Positions 1-8,312 are shown, numbered from the stretch's first letter. The stretch is 54,824 nucleotides of DNA from an uncultured Ruminococcus sp. (GCA_902762505.1 CACWOQ010000013.1:1-54824), one strand, 5' to 3'. Notes: generated by a model from the letters alone, not told the origin. Program-made: numbers and translations.

Positions 1-3000
1 GTCGGGGCCGGTGACTATGAACGTATATGTTCCGTCGGCGGAGGTGCCCGTCGTCGGTTTGCCGTTTACCGTTACGTTCTTTTTGATCTTCAGGCTGCCT
101 TTTTCATTCTTTGAGTTTTTGAAAACGATAACTTCGGTTTCCTGCGTAAGCGCGCCGATGTGTGAGGTACCCGATTCGGTTACAGTTTCGACGACGTTTC
201 CGTCTTCGTCAAAGACGCTGTACGTATATGTTACCGCAAATCCGTCGGCGTCGATCTCTTCTACCAGATATCTTGTGCCTTTCGTGAAGCCCCAGAACAT
301 TTTCTGCTCGGAATTCTTTATCTGGAACTCGGTAACGCCGTTGACAAACTGATCGTCGCCGTTTTTCTCGTTATAATCCGTATTGACCGTGCCGTCCGCA
401 TTCAGGATAGACACTCTGAACGTATAGTATCTTTCCATATCTTCGTCATCGTCGCTTTCCACCTGCTTTTCAACGACAAGACCTTCGAGCGGCCAGTTTT
501 TGATCTGCATTGTATCAGAGAAATAATATATATAATGGCCGTAGTCTACCAGCGCCATGTCGTTGGTCAACGTGACAAGGTAGTCAAACCCGATCGTTCC
601 GTAATTTTCGAGCGGTTCGATCTCACGGACGTGATAAGTTTCGTTGAAGAAGAAAGTATATTGATCACCGTCAAGTATGATCTCACCGTTTTCATCTGTC
701 GTAAGGATCAATTCTTTTATCGGATTACCGTTGTCGTCAAGACCGAAATCAAGGTTGGGGTTTTCTGCGAAAATTCTGAAACTGACGTCCGGAAGCTTTT
801 TATTGGCGTCATATCCGTCGACCTTGAGTATCTTGAAAGAAGCCACCGCGCCCGAACCTTCGTCGATGTCGCCGTATTTATCTTCATGTTCGTCCGTCTT
901 TGAGTATCCGTTTATCGTGACCTTGTTGACGATAGTCTGAGTCCCGTCTCCGCGGACTTCGGCGTTGTACGTGATGATCACCTTTGTGGCGTCGGGTATG
1001 GTATACGTCGCAACGGTCGTTCCGTCGGGATTGCCAAACTCATCTCTGCCGCCGCTGATCGAATACGGAATGCTGACGCCGGGGGGATCGGTCACGATAC
1101 GGACAGAACTGTAATCAAGACTCATGTTGGCGCTGAGCACGTCCTTCATAGTCATCGGCTCGCCGTTATTCAGCGTCGCCTTTGCGGTGTTGAAGGTGAC
1201 CCTGTACTGTGCGGTACGGTTTGTATCGCCTAATTCTCCTGCGTTGAGCAGCTCTTTATTAAGAGCGTCGTACACGACTTTGTACGTGCATTCCGTTTCA
1301 TGATCCGCCCATAAGGCGTTATTTATGACGTCGTATTCGCCTCCGTTTGCGATCGCGAACTGTTCAAGATCGACTCCTTCTTTAAGTTTCAGATAATAGT
1401 CGATCCTGTAGTAGGAATAGTATTGATCGCTGGCGTCCTTGGGGATGGAGTTGGCTGTGATGATGATACCGTTTTCCGTATCCGTATAGCTGACCGGAGC
1501 TCCTCCGAAGGGGAATGTCTGAGACCACTGCGTTCCTCCGTATATACGCATATGATCAAATTCTCCGATTTTACTTGTATCCACCTCCAACAGAGCGGTA
1601 TCAAACGTGTCTGTAATGGTGATCGAATCCTGTTTAAGTCCCTTGATGAAGATCGAATATTTGAATACCTTCTGATAATCCGGATCATCCGGATCGGGAG
1701 TTTCTACCGTTTTTTCAAGGCCGGGCTTGCCGTAAATGACCTGAGCGGTATCAAATTTTCCGTTGAGGTTGATCGAGTTGGTATGCCCCTGTTCATACCC
1801 TCCGGTCTCATAACCTATCTGCAGCCAGTCCTGGTTGGTTTTCGTCGTCAGACGGACGTTGACGTTGCGTCCGCCGGGGAAAGGCTGAAGGCCTTCCTGA
1901 TTATGTTCCTCGTCCTTGAAAAACTTTATGACGACGGAGCCCGTGCCGTAAGTGACTTCGTAACTCTCGCCGGGCAGAAGTCCCGTTATCTCAAGAGTGC
2001 CTTCTTTAAGTAAATCGTAATAGTTACCGCTTTCAAGAAAGATGCGCGGCAGATAATCCGTTACCACCGCCTCTGCAAGACCGTCCTGAGGTATTGAAAA
2101 CGTGGTGTTCCAGGTGATCTCTTCGGTGGTGTAGGATTCCACTTCCTTGTTTACTTCTATCTCATTTTCCGGAGCTACGTGAATCGCGCCGTGATCGCCG
2201 TTTGCGGTATTGTCGATATCGACGCCCACGCCGTGACCTGCGACCGCAGCCATATCTACGATAGTCTGATATCTTATGACGTAGCTGTAGGGCGTGGTAT
2301 CGGTCTCCGGGATCGTGTAGGTCCAGGTGCTGTCTGAATGATTGGTCAGATCGCTGTAATCTACGTTTCTGGTTTCAACGAGATTGCCCTCTTTGTCGTA
2401 TACGTCTACGGTGATCCCGCTGCCGTAATATTTCATAAACTCGGCGGACGTGCCGGATATGACGTCGGTGACGGTATCTCCGCCTACGGCGACGAGCGCG
2501 AGAGGATTGTATTCGATCTCCCAGTCGATGATCTTATCGCCCTGCGACGTGACTCCGGCTTCCGTACCGTCCTTTTTGACAGTATACTTATAAGTGATCT
2601 CTCTGGAATAATCCGAGTTGTGCGGATCGCCGGGTTCGGAATCTATGGATACGCTGTTTTTGGTCTGATCGGCTGTGATCTTGCCGTCGCCGTCGGTATC
2701 TTTAGAAAAGTCGATCGCGGCGTCGTATTCGATCGTAATGACTTCGCCTTCGCGCATCGACGCAAACGTATATTCGAATCCGTCGGCGCTCATGCCGCCC
2801 GTATAAGAAGAGGAGTTGCCGGTTATCACCACTGAAGCCGGGTCGACGATAAGCGCGTCGCCGAGCACGGTATCTTTTACAAGTACGTCGGCGACGTCGC
2901 CGGTCGCGGTCACGGTGATGGTGTAGTGGAACGTACCGGTGGTCTCGTCGTAAACGGCGGTTTTTTCCGCGAAAGCCTGACCGGGATCCGGATCTTCGAA

Positions 3001-4428
3001 TATGATATCGCGCTCGATATCCTCGGACCAGCGTATCTCGCTTTCTTCTCCGTCAAACTCGGCGTAGAACATGTATCTGAAGCTTACGTTGGTGGAGTCG
3101 ACAAGTCTCGGATAGTCGGGGTCGGTCTGATCGAACGTAATGCTGAGCAATCCGTCCGTGGTCAGGGTGTAGTTTGCGTCGACCTGATAGGTCCTGTTAT
3201 TATATACGATATTGATCGTCAGCGAACCGGACTGCTCGTGGTTGACCACGATACCTTCGGGTATCTGATACGTGAGCGTTGCGTCATTGGCAAACTGACA
3301 TGTCGAATCTTCTGCAAACGAAAGGATGAAGGAATATTCCTGACCCTGCACGACCGAGTACGATCCGTCGTCGTTCTGGATCGCGCCGACGATAACGGCG
3401 TTGGCAAGGAAGTCGGCAAGATCGCTGCTCTCCTGAACGTCGGTCACTCTGATATTGATCACGGTACCGTCTTTCATGGTAACGGTGAGTTTCTCTTTGG
3501 TGGAAAACGGCTTGAGGGATTCGAGGACCCATCCGTCCTCGGGCGTATATACAACTCTGACAAGAGTCTCGTCGCTGAATTCCACGTTTGCGACGCCGGA
3601 AACGAATTCTTCCGCATCTTCGGCAGTCGTGATGCCGAGTATGACAGCCAGATCCATGAGGCTGATGGATTCGGCGCCTTTGATGCTGTATTTGTATATC
3701 TTTCCCGTGGAGGGATCGGAATACTCGAAGTCGACCGTATATGCGAAAACGGAAAATCCGGTCGTTTCAAACGTTACGGTTTCCTTGTCGACGTTCACCT
3801 GCAGCTTGTTATCCCCTGCGGTGAGTTTTTCCACGTCGATATTACCGGCGCCTATATCAACGGCGTCGGCGGTTTTATCGTAATCGTTCCTGATCTCGTC
3901 TGAAAGAGAAAGGTGGACGACGTTGACGTCGGTCACGCCGTTCTCTCCGATCAGTTCGGATAGCTGATTATCCAGGAATTTGAAAGTAACCGAAACGCTG
4001 CCTTTTGCAGGCTGAAGCTCCACGCCGTCTTTTATAAACGCAACGTCAAAAAGAAGCGTGTTGTTTTCGTCATAACTGAAATCGGAGCACGCGTTAAGGG
4101 CTTCCATATAAGCGTCGTAGTCATAACCGACAGACGTACTGTCTATGGCTTTTACTACAAACTGAGCGTCGTCGGGTATCGCGTTTCCGTCGGAAAGCAC
4201 AGCCGTGACTCTGACTCCGCCGTCGTCCCAGACGTACCTTTTACCCGCTTTCCCGCCGTTTTTACTGGGATCGTCCGCGGTAACCACGACGGTCGCCTGC
4301 CTTTTGCCCGTCTGCTCCTGCGCATCGTCTGCTAACGCTGCCGCGTAAGTTTCAAGAACCGATGAGAAGGTGAACAGTATGACAAGGCATGCAGCTATAA
4401 CGCACCTTAAAATCTTACCTGTTTTCAT
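1..4428 (-). CDS. Giant secreted adhesin with Cna-B/SpaA-type domains, 5' part only
   Basis: The gene is open for 1,476 codons and runs off the left edge, so the C-terminus (and any LPxTG anchor) is not visible. The start at 4428 is followed by a signal peptide: Lys-rich n-region, hydrophobic core, cleavage near ETYAA around residue 28. The body is a series of immunoglobulin-like beta domains rich in Thr, Asp and Gly with very few Cys. Near residues 1190-1290 is a SpaA/Cna-B-like domain with a Lys in 'ILKVDG' and a Glu in 'VREIEP', the usual isopeptide pair. Near 1305-1440 a second such domain has 'VEKQV' and 'VEEID'. Likely role, inferred from family: surface adhesion or a pilin-like stalk, covalently attached by sortase. 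It is divergent from a MerR-type regulator whose operator fills its promoter spacer. The domain class is clear; the ligand is unknown. Confidence 0.85.
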   Translation of the reverse strand, partial: MKTGKILRCVIAACLVILFTFSSVLETYAAALADDAQEQTGKRQATVVVTADDPSKNGGKAGKRYVWDDGGVRVTAVLSDGNAIPDDAQFVVKAIDSTSVGYDYDAYMEALNACSDFSYDENNTLLFDVAFIKDGVELQPAKGSVSVTFKFLDNQLSELIGENGVTDVNVVHLSLSDEIRNDYDKTADAVDIGAGNIDVEKLTAGDNKLQVNVDKETVTFETTGFSVFAYTVDFEYSDPSTGKIYKYSIKGAESISLMDLAVILGITTAEDAEEFVSGVANVEFSDETLVRVVYTPEDGWVLESLKPFSTKEKLTVTMKDGTVINIRVTDVQESSDLADFLANAVIVGAIQNDDGSYSVVQGQEYSFILSFAEDSTCQFANDATLTYQIPEGIVVNHEQSGSLTINIVYNNRTYQVDANYTLTTDGLLSITFDQTDPDYPRLVDSTNVSFRYMFYAEFDGEESEIRWSEDIERDIIFEDPDPGQAFAEKTAVYDETTGTFHYTITVTATGDVADVLVKDTVLGDALIVDPASVVITGNSSSYTGGMSADGFEYTFASMREGEVITIEYDAAIDFSKDTDGDGKITADQTKNSVSIDSEPGDPHNSDYSREITYKYTVKKDGTEAGVTSQGDKIIDWEIEYNPLALVAVGGDTVTDVISGTSAEFMKYYGSGITVDVYDKEGNLVETRNVDYSDLTNHSDSTWTYTIPETDTTPYSYVIRYQTIVDMAAVAGHGVGVDIDNTANGDHGAIHVAPENEIEVNKEVESYTTEEITWNTTFSIPQDGLAEAVVTDYLPRIFLESGNYYDLLKEGTLEITGLLPGESYEVTYGTGSVVIKFFKDEEHNQEGLQPFPGGRNVNVRLTTKTNQDWLQIGYETGGYEQGHTNSINLNGKFDTAQVIYGKPGLEKTVETPDPDDPDYQKVFKYSIFIKGLKQDSITITDTFDTALLEVDTSKIGEFDHMRIYGGTQWSQTFPFGGAPVSYTDTENGIIITANSIPKDASDQYYSYYRIDYYLKLKEGVDLEQFAIANGGEYDVINNALWADHETECTYKVVYDALNKELLNAGELGDTNRTAQYRVTFNTAKATLNNGEPMTMKDVLSANMSLDYSSVRIVTDPPGVSIPYSISGGRDEFGNPDGTTVATYTIPDATKVIITYNAEVRGDGTQTIVNKVTINGYSKTDEHEDKYGDIDEGSGAVASFKILKVDGYDANKKLPDVSFRIFAENPNLDFGLDDNGNPIKELILTTDENGEIILDGDQYTFFFNETYHVREIEPLENYGTIGFDYLVTLTNDMALVDYGHYIYYFSDTMQIKNWPLEGLVVEKQVESDDDEDMERYYTFRVSILNADGTVNTDYNEKNGDDQFVNGVTEFQIKNSEQKMFWGFTKGTRYLVEEIDADGFAVTYTYSVFDEDGNVVETVTESGTSHIGALTQETEVIVFKNSKNEKGSLKIKKNVTVNGKPTTGTSADGTYTFIVTGPD

Positions 4429-4524
4429 TTTCCATACCCTTTCCGTGAGTTGTCAGAGATTTGCTTCAATAAGAAATATTAGATTTATTTTATTTGATTA
4501 CTTATTAAAAATTGTATTTTTATA

Positions 4525-4555
4525 ATTATAGCATTGACAGCAGTGTAAGAGTAAA
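4525..4555 (-). promoter_or_regulatory. MerR-type 19-bp-spacer promoter of the adhesin gene
   Basis: On the minus strand TTTACT (4555-4550) and TATAAT (4530-4525) are separated by exactly 19 bases, the over-long spacing typical of MerR-activated promoters. The spacer is filled by the dyad TTGACA-GCAG-TGTAAG (4534-4549, read on plus). It implies activation by DNA distortion by the divergent MerR protein. Confidence 0.65.
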
Positions 4556-4656
4556 CACATATATTGTAAACTTTTTGTTATTTTAATTCAATTTCATGTA
4601 TTTTGTCCAAAAAATCACCTTTTTTGGTCTGCGACGGCATATTTTGATTTTTTGTA

Positions 4657-4685
4657 TTGACATTCCGGCAGATTTCGACTATAAT
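4657..4685 (+). promoter_or_regulatory. Consensus promoter of the MerR-type regulator gene
   Basis: TTGACA (4657-4662), 17-base spacer, TATAAT (4680-4685). The predicted start of transcription lies within the operator at 4691-4706. Confidence 0.75.
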
Positions 4686-4690
4686 AAACA

Positions 4691-4706
4691 CTGACATCAA
4701 TGTAAG
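4691..4706. promoter_or_regulatory. Second MerR operator, at the regulator's own transcription start
   Basis: CTGACA-TCAA-TGTAAG repeats the dyad at 4534-4549 (same half-sites, same 4-base centre). Lying just after the -10 of the regulator's own promoter, it would act as an autorepression site. Confidence 0.6.
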
Positions 4707-4734
4707 AGTTTTTATGTAAACGGAGCGAACATTT

Positions 4735-5544
4735 ATGAAATACCTTGAGAAAAAAAACGGTCTGCTTCCGATCGGGATAGTAGCGAAAAGCTACGGGATC
4801 AGCGAAAACTGTATCAGGAGGATGGAGGCGGCGGACCTGCTTAAACCGGCGTATATTTCACGGGATTCGGGCTACCGCTATTATGATTCCGCTAACGTTT
4901 CCCGCATCGGAACGATACTCACCTTACGGTCTTTCGGATTTGTGAACGAAGATATAAAAGAGTACTTCGAATCTTCGGGGAATTATTCAGTCCTTTACGG
5001 CAAACTGTTGAAAAAACAGCAGACGCTGAACCGACTGATCGACAAAATGCGCCGCCTTCAAAAAAACGACGGGATCTTTCGCTATGAAATTGCAGAATAC
5101 GATTCTGCATACTGCTATACGAAAACGATCCATTTCACTCCCACCATATCCGGACTCTCGGAATTAATGCGTGAGATACTGTACGACGCTATACAATCGG
5201 GACTGCCCGTAAATTATACCCGCGCTTTTCTGATCAAGTCGGACTGCACGGATTACAGAGAATACAACGTATATGAAGACCGGGATTACACGATCTGTCT
5301 TCCGCTCAGAGAGCCCTCCGAAGGATCGGGAATAGAACTGATACCGCCGATAAAGGTAGTTTCGGTTGCATGGAGTTATCCGGGTCTTGCATTTCGTGAA
5401 TTGATCTCGTTTATAGACGAGGTATTCAAAGCGGCCGGACTGACGCAGACCGACACCTTGTGCGCGACATACGATCTGGGCGGAAATACGGGCGGCGATT
5501 CTTTGTCGGAAGAGACGGTCATGCATATTATGGTGCCGATATAA
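4735..5544 (+). CDS. MerR-family transcriptional regulator with GyrI-like ligand domain
   Basis: 269 residues. Residues 14-80 form a MerR winged helix-turn-helix (IGIVAKSYGISENCIRRME, then the GYRYYD wing typical of the family). A helical linker follows. The C-terminal half (about 125-269) reads like a GyrI/BltR-type effector-binding fold (alternating strands, 'IELIPPIKVVSVAW', final 'VMHIMVPI'). The start is supported by GGAG 9 bases upstream and a consensus promoter. It is divergent from the giant adhesin; two copies of one operator lie between them, one in the 19-base spacer of the adhesin promoter and one at its own start. Inference: it activates the adhesin in response to a small molecule and represses itself. 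The ligand is unknown. Confidence 0.85.
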   Translation: MKYLEKKNGLLPIGIVAKSYGISENCIRRMEAADLLKPAYISRDSGYRYYDSANVSRIGTILTLRSFGFVNEDIKEYFESSGNYSVLYGKLLKKQQTLNRLIDKMRRLQKNDGIFRYEIAEYDSAYCYTKTIHFTPTISGLSELMREILYDAIQSGLPVNYTRAFLIKSDCTDYREYNVYEDRDYTICLPLREPSEGSGIELIPPIKVVSVAWSYPGLAFRELISFIDEVFKAAGLTQTDTLCATYDLGGNTGGDSLSEETVMHIMVPI

Positions 5545-5665
5545 CGACCGGTGCAGAAAGTATAAAAAAGCGGAAAAAGTGCGCGGCGACGGAGGAGACA
5601 CGCCCCCCGCAAGCAGTTTGACACAGCGGTTATACGGGGTATATATTGGTTTTAACGGTTGAAAA

Positions 5666-5916
5666 TCACACTTTTTTACCGCTGCAACGGGGCTTCGCGG
5701 CGCAGGTCACCGCATTCTGATAGTTGTACGCCAGCAGCTCTTTGGTGTTTTCCGAAAGATCGCCGTCGCCCGACTCGAACACACAGACGAAGATCTTTTT
5801 TGCTCTGCATGTGGCGATAAAATCTTTCAGCTTTTTCTGCCGTTCCTCGCTTTTTCGGTCTGCGTGGGTGCAATACACTGTCGCAGCCGCTTTTTCTCAT
5901 CCACCGTATATCTCAC
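5666..5916 (-). pseudogene. Small frameshifted gene, unknown function
   Basis: A GTG start at 5916 has GGGAG about 10 bases upstream and gives MRYTVDEK. One extra A in the A-run at 5891-5895 would join this to a 70-codon open frame (YCTHADRKSEERQKKL... to the stop at 5666), whose own start region lacks a ribosome site. The two parts fit as a single reading frame of about 84 residues broken by one missing base. The protein is Lys/Cys rich ('IFVCVFESGDGDLSENT') and I do not recognise it with confidence. A sequencing or assembly error in the homopolymer is a fair alternative. Confidence 0.4.
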
Positions 5917-6430
5917 TTTTCAATCACTCCCGTTTTATTATAGCTTATTTCGGAAAAGTTATTCGGTACGCGGAGTTATTTCGCTTTATCTCCGCCTGAG
6001 CCGGAGAGTACGGACGGTAAAAAGAATTTAAAAAAATTTGACAAAGACCGGAAATAATCCGCCGCAACTTTTCCTGAAACCCTTGAAAAATGCTCAAAAT
6101 ATGTTACAATACTATGCATTTAACAACCGAATAAAACACACTTGTGATGTTTATGTTAAGTTTTCGTCAAGTATGTTATGCGACAATAATAGCGAAATCA
6201 TTAATCCGTTTTTCAGAAAAGACAGTCAGCATATTTACGGTGTGTACTGTCCAATTTGATGCGCTTTTTTGCCGAATGAATGTCCGATTTGATGCATACG
6301 TATTGACTTTTTCCTTTTTTCGTGCTATGTTTATTTAACGATTGATTGTATAACATCTCCGTGAGATTTATGAAAAAAACGTCAGAATCTGATCGGTTTC
6401 ATCAGAGACGGCAGGACCTTCTAAACAAAT
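5917..6430. other. AT-rich intergenic stretch without a supportable gene
   Basis: Only short, low-quality open frames occur. Visible items are a TTGACA-like box near 6050, a TTACAAT box near 6104, and a short direct repeat (GTCCAATTTGATGC near 6248, GTCCGATTTGATGC near 6286). It probably is decayed sequence at the edge of the mobile-element scar that follows. Confidence 0.4.
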
Positions 6431-6548
6431 AAAAAGGGACGAAACAACCGGCCTATCTATCACTTTTCTATCCAACTTCCGCGAAACTTACGATTCCGGC
6501 GGAAAAACAGGGACGAAAAATGGTAAAATAGTGACGAAGAGGGACGAA
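6431..6548 (+). repeat. GGGACGAA direct repeats, possible integrase arm sites
   Basis: GGGACGAA occurs near 6434, 6512 and 6541, with a variant GTGACGAA near 6532, all in the same direction. They end directly before the tRNA-Ser 3' half. Short same-direction repeats beside a tRNA-derived core are the usual layout of arm-type binding sites for tyrosine integrases. This is inference from layout; no binding data can be read here. Confidence 0.45.
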
Positions 6549-6563
6549 CGGAGCCCGAACCCC

Positions 6564-6624
6564 ATTTACTCGAAATCAGTTTGCGTGAAAGCGCACATGG
6601 GTTCGAATCCCATCCTCTCCGCCA
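6564..6624 (+). pseudogene. 3' half of tRNA-Ser(CGA), att-site remnant
   Basis: The sequence matches a tRNA-Ser from the anticodon loop (CTCGAAA, anticodon CGA at 6571-6573) through a long class II variable arm (TGCG/CGCA), the T arm (GGGTTCGAATCCC) and the 3' acceptor strand CTCTCCG followed by CCA (6622-6624). The 5' half is absent: nothing upstream pairs with the acceptor strand. A breakpoint in the anticodon loop with a preserved 3' end is what tRNA-targeting integrases leave at the non-functional junction. Confidence 0.7.
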
Positions 6625-6713
6625 TCTACGGGGTTGGAAGCAACATTCCAGCCCCGTTTTCAGCAGAAAAGCTTTGCCCGGTGTGATAGAATCATATCGA
6701 CAAATCGGAATTT
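6605..6713 (+). repeat. 109-bp direct repeat, copy A: tRNA 3' end, terminator and cassette promoter
   Basis: This stretch is repeated at 7414-7522 with two mismatches by eye. It holds the tRNA-Ser 3' end, its terminator, then a promoter module: a small hairpin TTTTC-AGCA-GAAAA, an extended -10 TGATAGAAT (hexamer 6687-6692), and the marker CGACAAATCGGAATTT just before the ribosome site of the next gene. The -10 reads TATAAT in the relative at 49711-49772, which supports it being a promoter. Confidence 0.8.
6628..6660 (+). terminator. Intrinsic terminator of the former tRNA-Ser gene
   Basis: CGGGGTTGGAA and TTCCAGCCCCG form an 11-pair stem (one G-U) around GCAACA, followed by TTTTC. It is duplicated at 7437-7469. 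Confidence 0.7.
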
Positions 6714-6733
6714 AAGGAGGAGAACAAGACGCA

Positions 6734-7249
6734 ATGCTTCTTATCAGAAACTTGGAAACGCCAAGATTGACAATTCGTTCTTGGCAGAAATCGGATAAAG
6801 ACTTTACGCTGTCTCTATGGGGAGACAAAGAAAACGGAAAGTATATGAGCGACCCTGTCCGTGAGAACATGGATGAAGCGTATCTCAAATGTGTTGATGA
6901 GATGGAAGATAACCCAGAGGGATATTATCTGGTTGCTGAATGGAAAGAGGAAGGTACGCCTGTCGGTACCTGTTGTTTATTCCCCGAAAACGGGAATTAC
7001 GATATCGGGTATTGCATCTCAAAAGACCATTGGAAGGAAGGCCTCGGAACCGAAGTACTTGATGCCATAATTCGCTGGGTTCAGGCGGAAGGCGGCAAGT
7101 CCATCACGGGAGAAGTGGCAGATATCAATCTTGCGTCGGTTGCACTTCTTCAAAAATTTGGGTTCTTGGAGGACAGAAAAACGCGCTATAAAAAATGGGG
7201 AGAAGAAACCTATTTTGATGCCCATTATTATAAGCTGAACTTAGAATGA
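6734..7249 (+). CDS. GNAT-family N-acetyltransferase (RimJ/RimL-like)
   Basis: 171 residues, the normal length of a single-domain GNAT enzyme. The opening 'ETPRLTIRSW' is typical of RimJ/RimL-type transferases; the acetyl-CoA-binding stretch is around residues 96-110 ('ISKDHWKEGLGTEVL'), and 'NLASVALLQKFGF' near 135-147 is the usual C-terminal motif. It transfers acetyl from acetyl-CoA to an amine; the acceptor cannot be told. The start follows AAGGAGG. It is the single gene of a cassette bounded by the 109-bp direct repeats and followed by the structured element at 7265-7400. GNAT genes are common cargo of such cassettes (antibiotic or toxin modification is possible but unproven). Confidence 0.85.
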   Translation: MLLIRNLETPRLTIRSWQKSDKDFTLSLWGDKENGKYMSDPVRENMDEAYLKCVDEMEDNPEGYYLVAEWKEEGTPVGTCCLFPENGNYDIGYCISKDHWKEGLGTEVLDAIIRWVQAEGGKSITGEVADINLASVALLQKFGFLEDRKTRYKKWGEETYFDAHYYKLNLE

Positions 7250-7264
7250 GCATCCTGTTCCGTG

Positions 7265-7400
7265 CAGACAAATTCCAGTTTGTCGAGGTTTTTTGATCCC
7301 TTCAAAAACGCGTTTTACGGGCCTTTCTTTCGCAGGTGGGCAACTATCCCTCCCGATCGATTTGAAGGGCACACAGGCGTTCCCACGCGCCAAAACCCCG
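7265..7400 (+). repeat. Structured intercassette element, copy 1
   Basis: Order of parts: hairpin GACAAA-TTCCAG-TTTGTC followed by T6 (terminator-like); a block of about 80 bases starting with CCCTTCAAA and ending with TTTGAAGGG (inverted ends); a small hairpin GGCG...CGCC; then CCAAAACCCC. Near-identical copies lie at 8981-9118 and 49579-49713. Confidence 0.75.
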
Positions 7401-7413
7401 ACACGCAGGCGAG

Positions 7414-7522
7414 GAATCCCATCCTCTCCGCCATCTACGGGGTTGGAAGCAACATTCCAGCCCCGGTTTCAGCAGAAAAGCTTTGCCCGGTGTGATAGAA
7501 TCATATCGACAAATCGGGATTT
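7414..7522 (+). repeat. 109-bp direct repeat, copy B, with promoter of the lipoprotein gene
   Basis: Second copy of 6605-6713, 809 bases downstream: partial tRNA T arm and acceptor strand, CCA, terminator hairpin, TTTC-AGCA-GAAA hairpin, extended -10 TGATAGAAT, marker CGACAAATCGGGATTT. It was inserted between the usual end of the intercassette element and its promoter module. Confidence 0.8.
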
Positions 7523-7550
7523 GTTTAGTTGAATAATGGAGTTTGAAAAC

Positions 7551-8210
7551 ATGAAAAGAATGTCATTTTTAGTAATAACAATGTGTGTACTGATTGCTTT
7601 TTCGGCAGTTTTGTCCGGATGCAGCACAAAGGAAAGCGATGACAAGCTAATCAAAGCCGGATTGGAGTCTGCTGCCAGAATGAAGGAAGCAGTATGCAAT
7701 GAGACGTACAGAAATATAATGAGCGCATCAGCTATGGTAAATGATTCTGATATGGTCAGTGCTGTCAGCAACGAAGATGTCAGCAAATACAAGGCTGTTT
7801 ACGAAGTATCGTTTGATCCGGAGAAGGCTCTTGAAAGCATTGCCTACAGGTTTGAAGACTACGATAAGCTTTCCGCAAATCTTCAGAAAAAAATCATCAC
7901 TCAGGTTTACGGCTCAATGGCGTCTATGATCAATGCGAACAGCGGAACATCGGCAATGGCCTTTGCCGCCTTGTTTAACGATGGCGGAAGTATAAAGAAC
8001 GATACTTTGAAAGAGAGAAGAATCTTTGTATTCGTGTTTGAAAGCGGATATCCTGTATGGGTTACCTACAGTCCTGCAGATAACGGTTTGGTTTCATACG
8101 TTTCAAATTGGATCATAGCTGATTGTACAAAAATCGATTCTGAAGAGTCCTTCATCAGCGAGCTCAATCTGTATAACATTCCGACGCTGGAAGCGAAAGT
8201 GATAAAATAA
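7551..8210 (+). CDS. Small secreted lipoprotein, unknown function
   Basis: 219 residues from the ATG at 7551 (GGAG ten bases upstream). An N-terminal lipoprotein signal is clear: MKRMSF, a hydrophobic run, and the lipobox 'AVLSGC', placing the lipid-attached Cys near residue 24. The mature part is mixed alpha/beta, moderately acidic, without Cys-rich or catalytic motifs that I recognise. It would sit on the outer face of the membrane. An upstream in-frame ATG at 7536 would put five extra residues before the signal peptide and is less likely. It is the second cassette gene; the P-loop gene downstream may be co-transcribed, since no full promoter module lies between. Confidence 0.75.
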   Translation: MKRMSFLVITMCVLIAFSAVLSGCSTKESDDKLIKAGLESAARMKEAVCNETYRNIMSASAMVNDSDMVSAVSNEDVSKYKAVYEVSFDPEKALESIAYRFEDYDKLSANLQKKIITQVYGSMASMINANSGTSAMAFAALFNDGGSIKNDTLKERRIFVFVFESGYPVWVTYSPADNGLVSYVSNWIIADCTKIDSEESFISELNLYNIPTLEAKVIK

Positions 8211-8244
8211 TCAAGCACCCTATATCAAATGTCCGGATTGTTTG

Positions 8245-8299
8245 CTCGACAAATTCCGGTTTGGCGAAGTAAAAAACGATCCCGACAAATCGAAATTTG
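8245..8299 (+). repeat. Short intercassette junction: 3' hairpin plus 5' marker
   Basis: CTCGACAAATTCCGGTTTGGC (8245-8265) is the hairpin that ends the other cassettes, and GATCCCGACAAATCGAAATTT (ending 8299) is the 5' marker. The 80-base middle block and the promoter module are missing. The same 5' marker variant, with GATCCC in front, appears at 54711-54733. Confidence 0.6.
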
Positions 8300-8312
8300 A
8301 GGAATTGCTGCA

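Noticed and set aside
2926..3903. Long plus-strand open frames inside the adhesin gene (also at 1423-2013 and 2338-2835)
   Set aside because: They are antisense to a continuous coding frame with signal peptide and domain motifs; their composition is that of a mirrored Asp/Thr/Val-rich gene and no ribosome sites precede them.
6564..6624. A functional tRNA-Ser gene
   Set aside because: The acceptor 5' strand and D arm are absent upstream of the anticodon loop, so it cannot fold into a tRNA.
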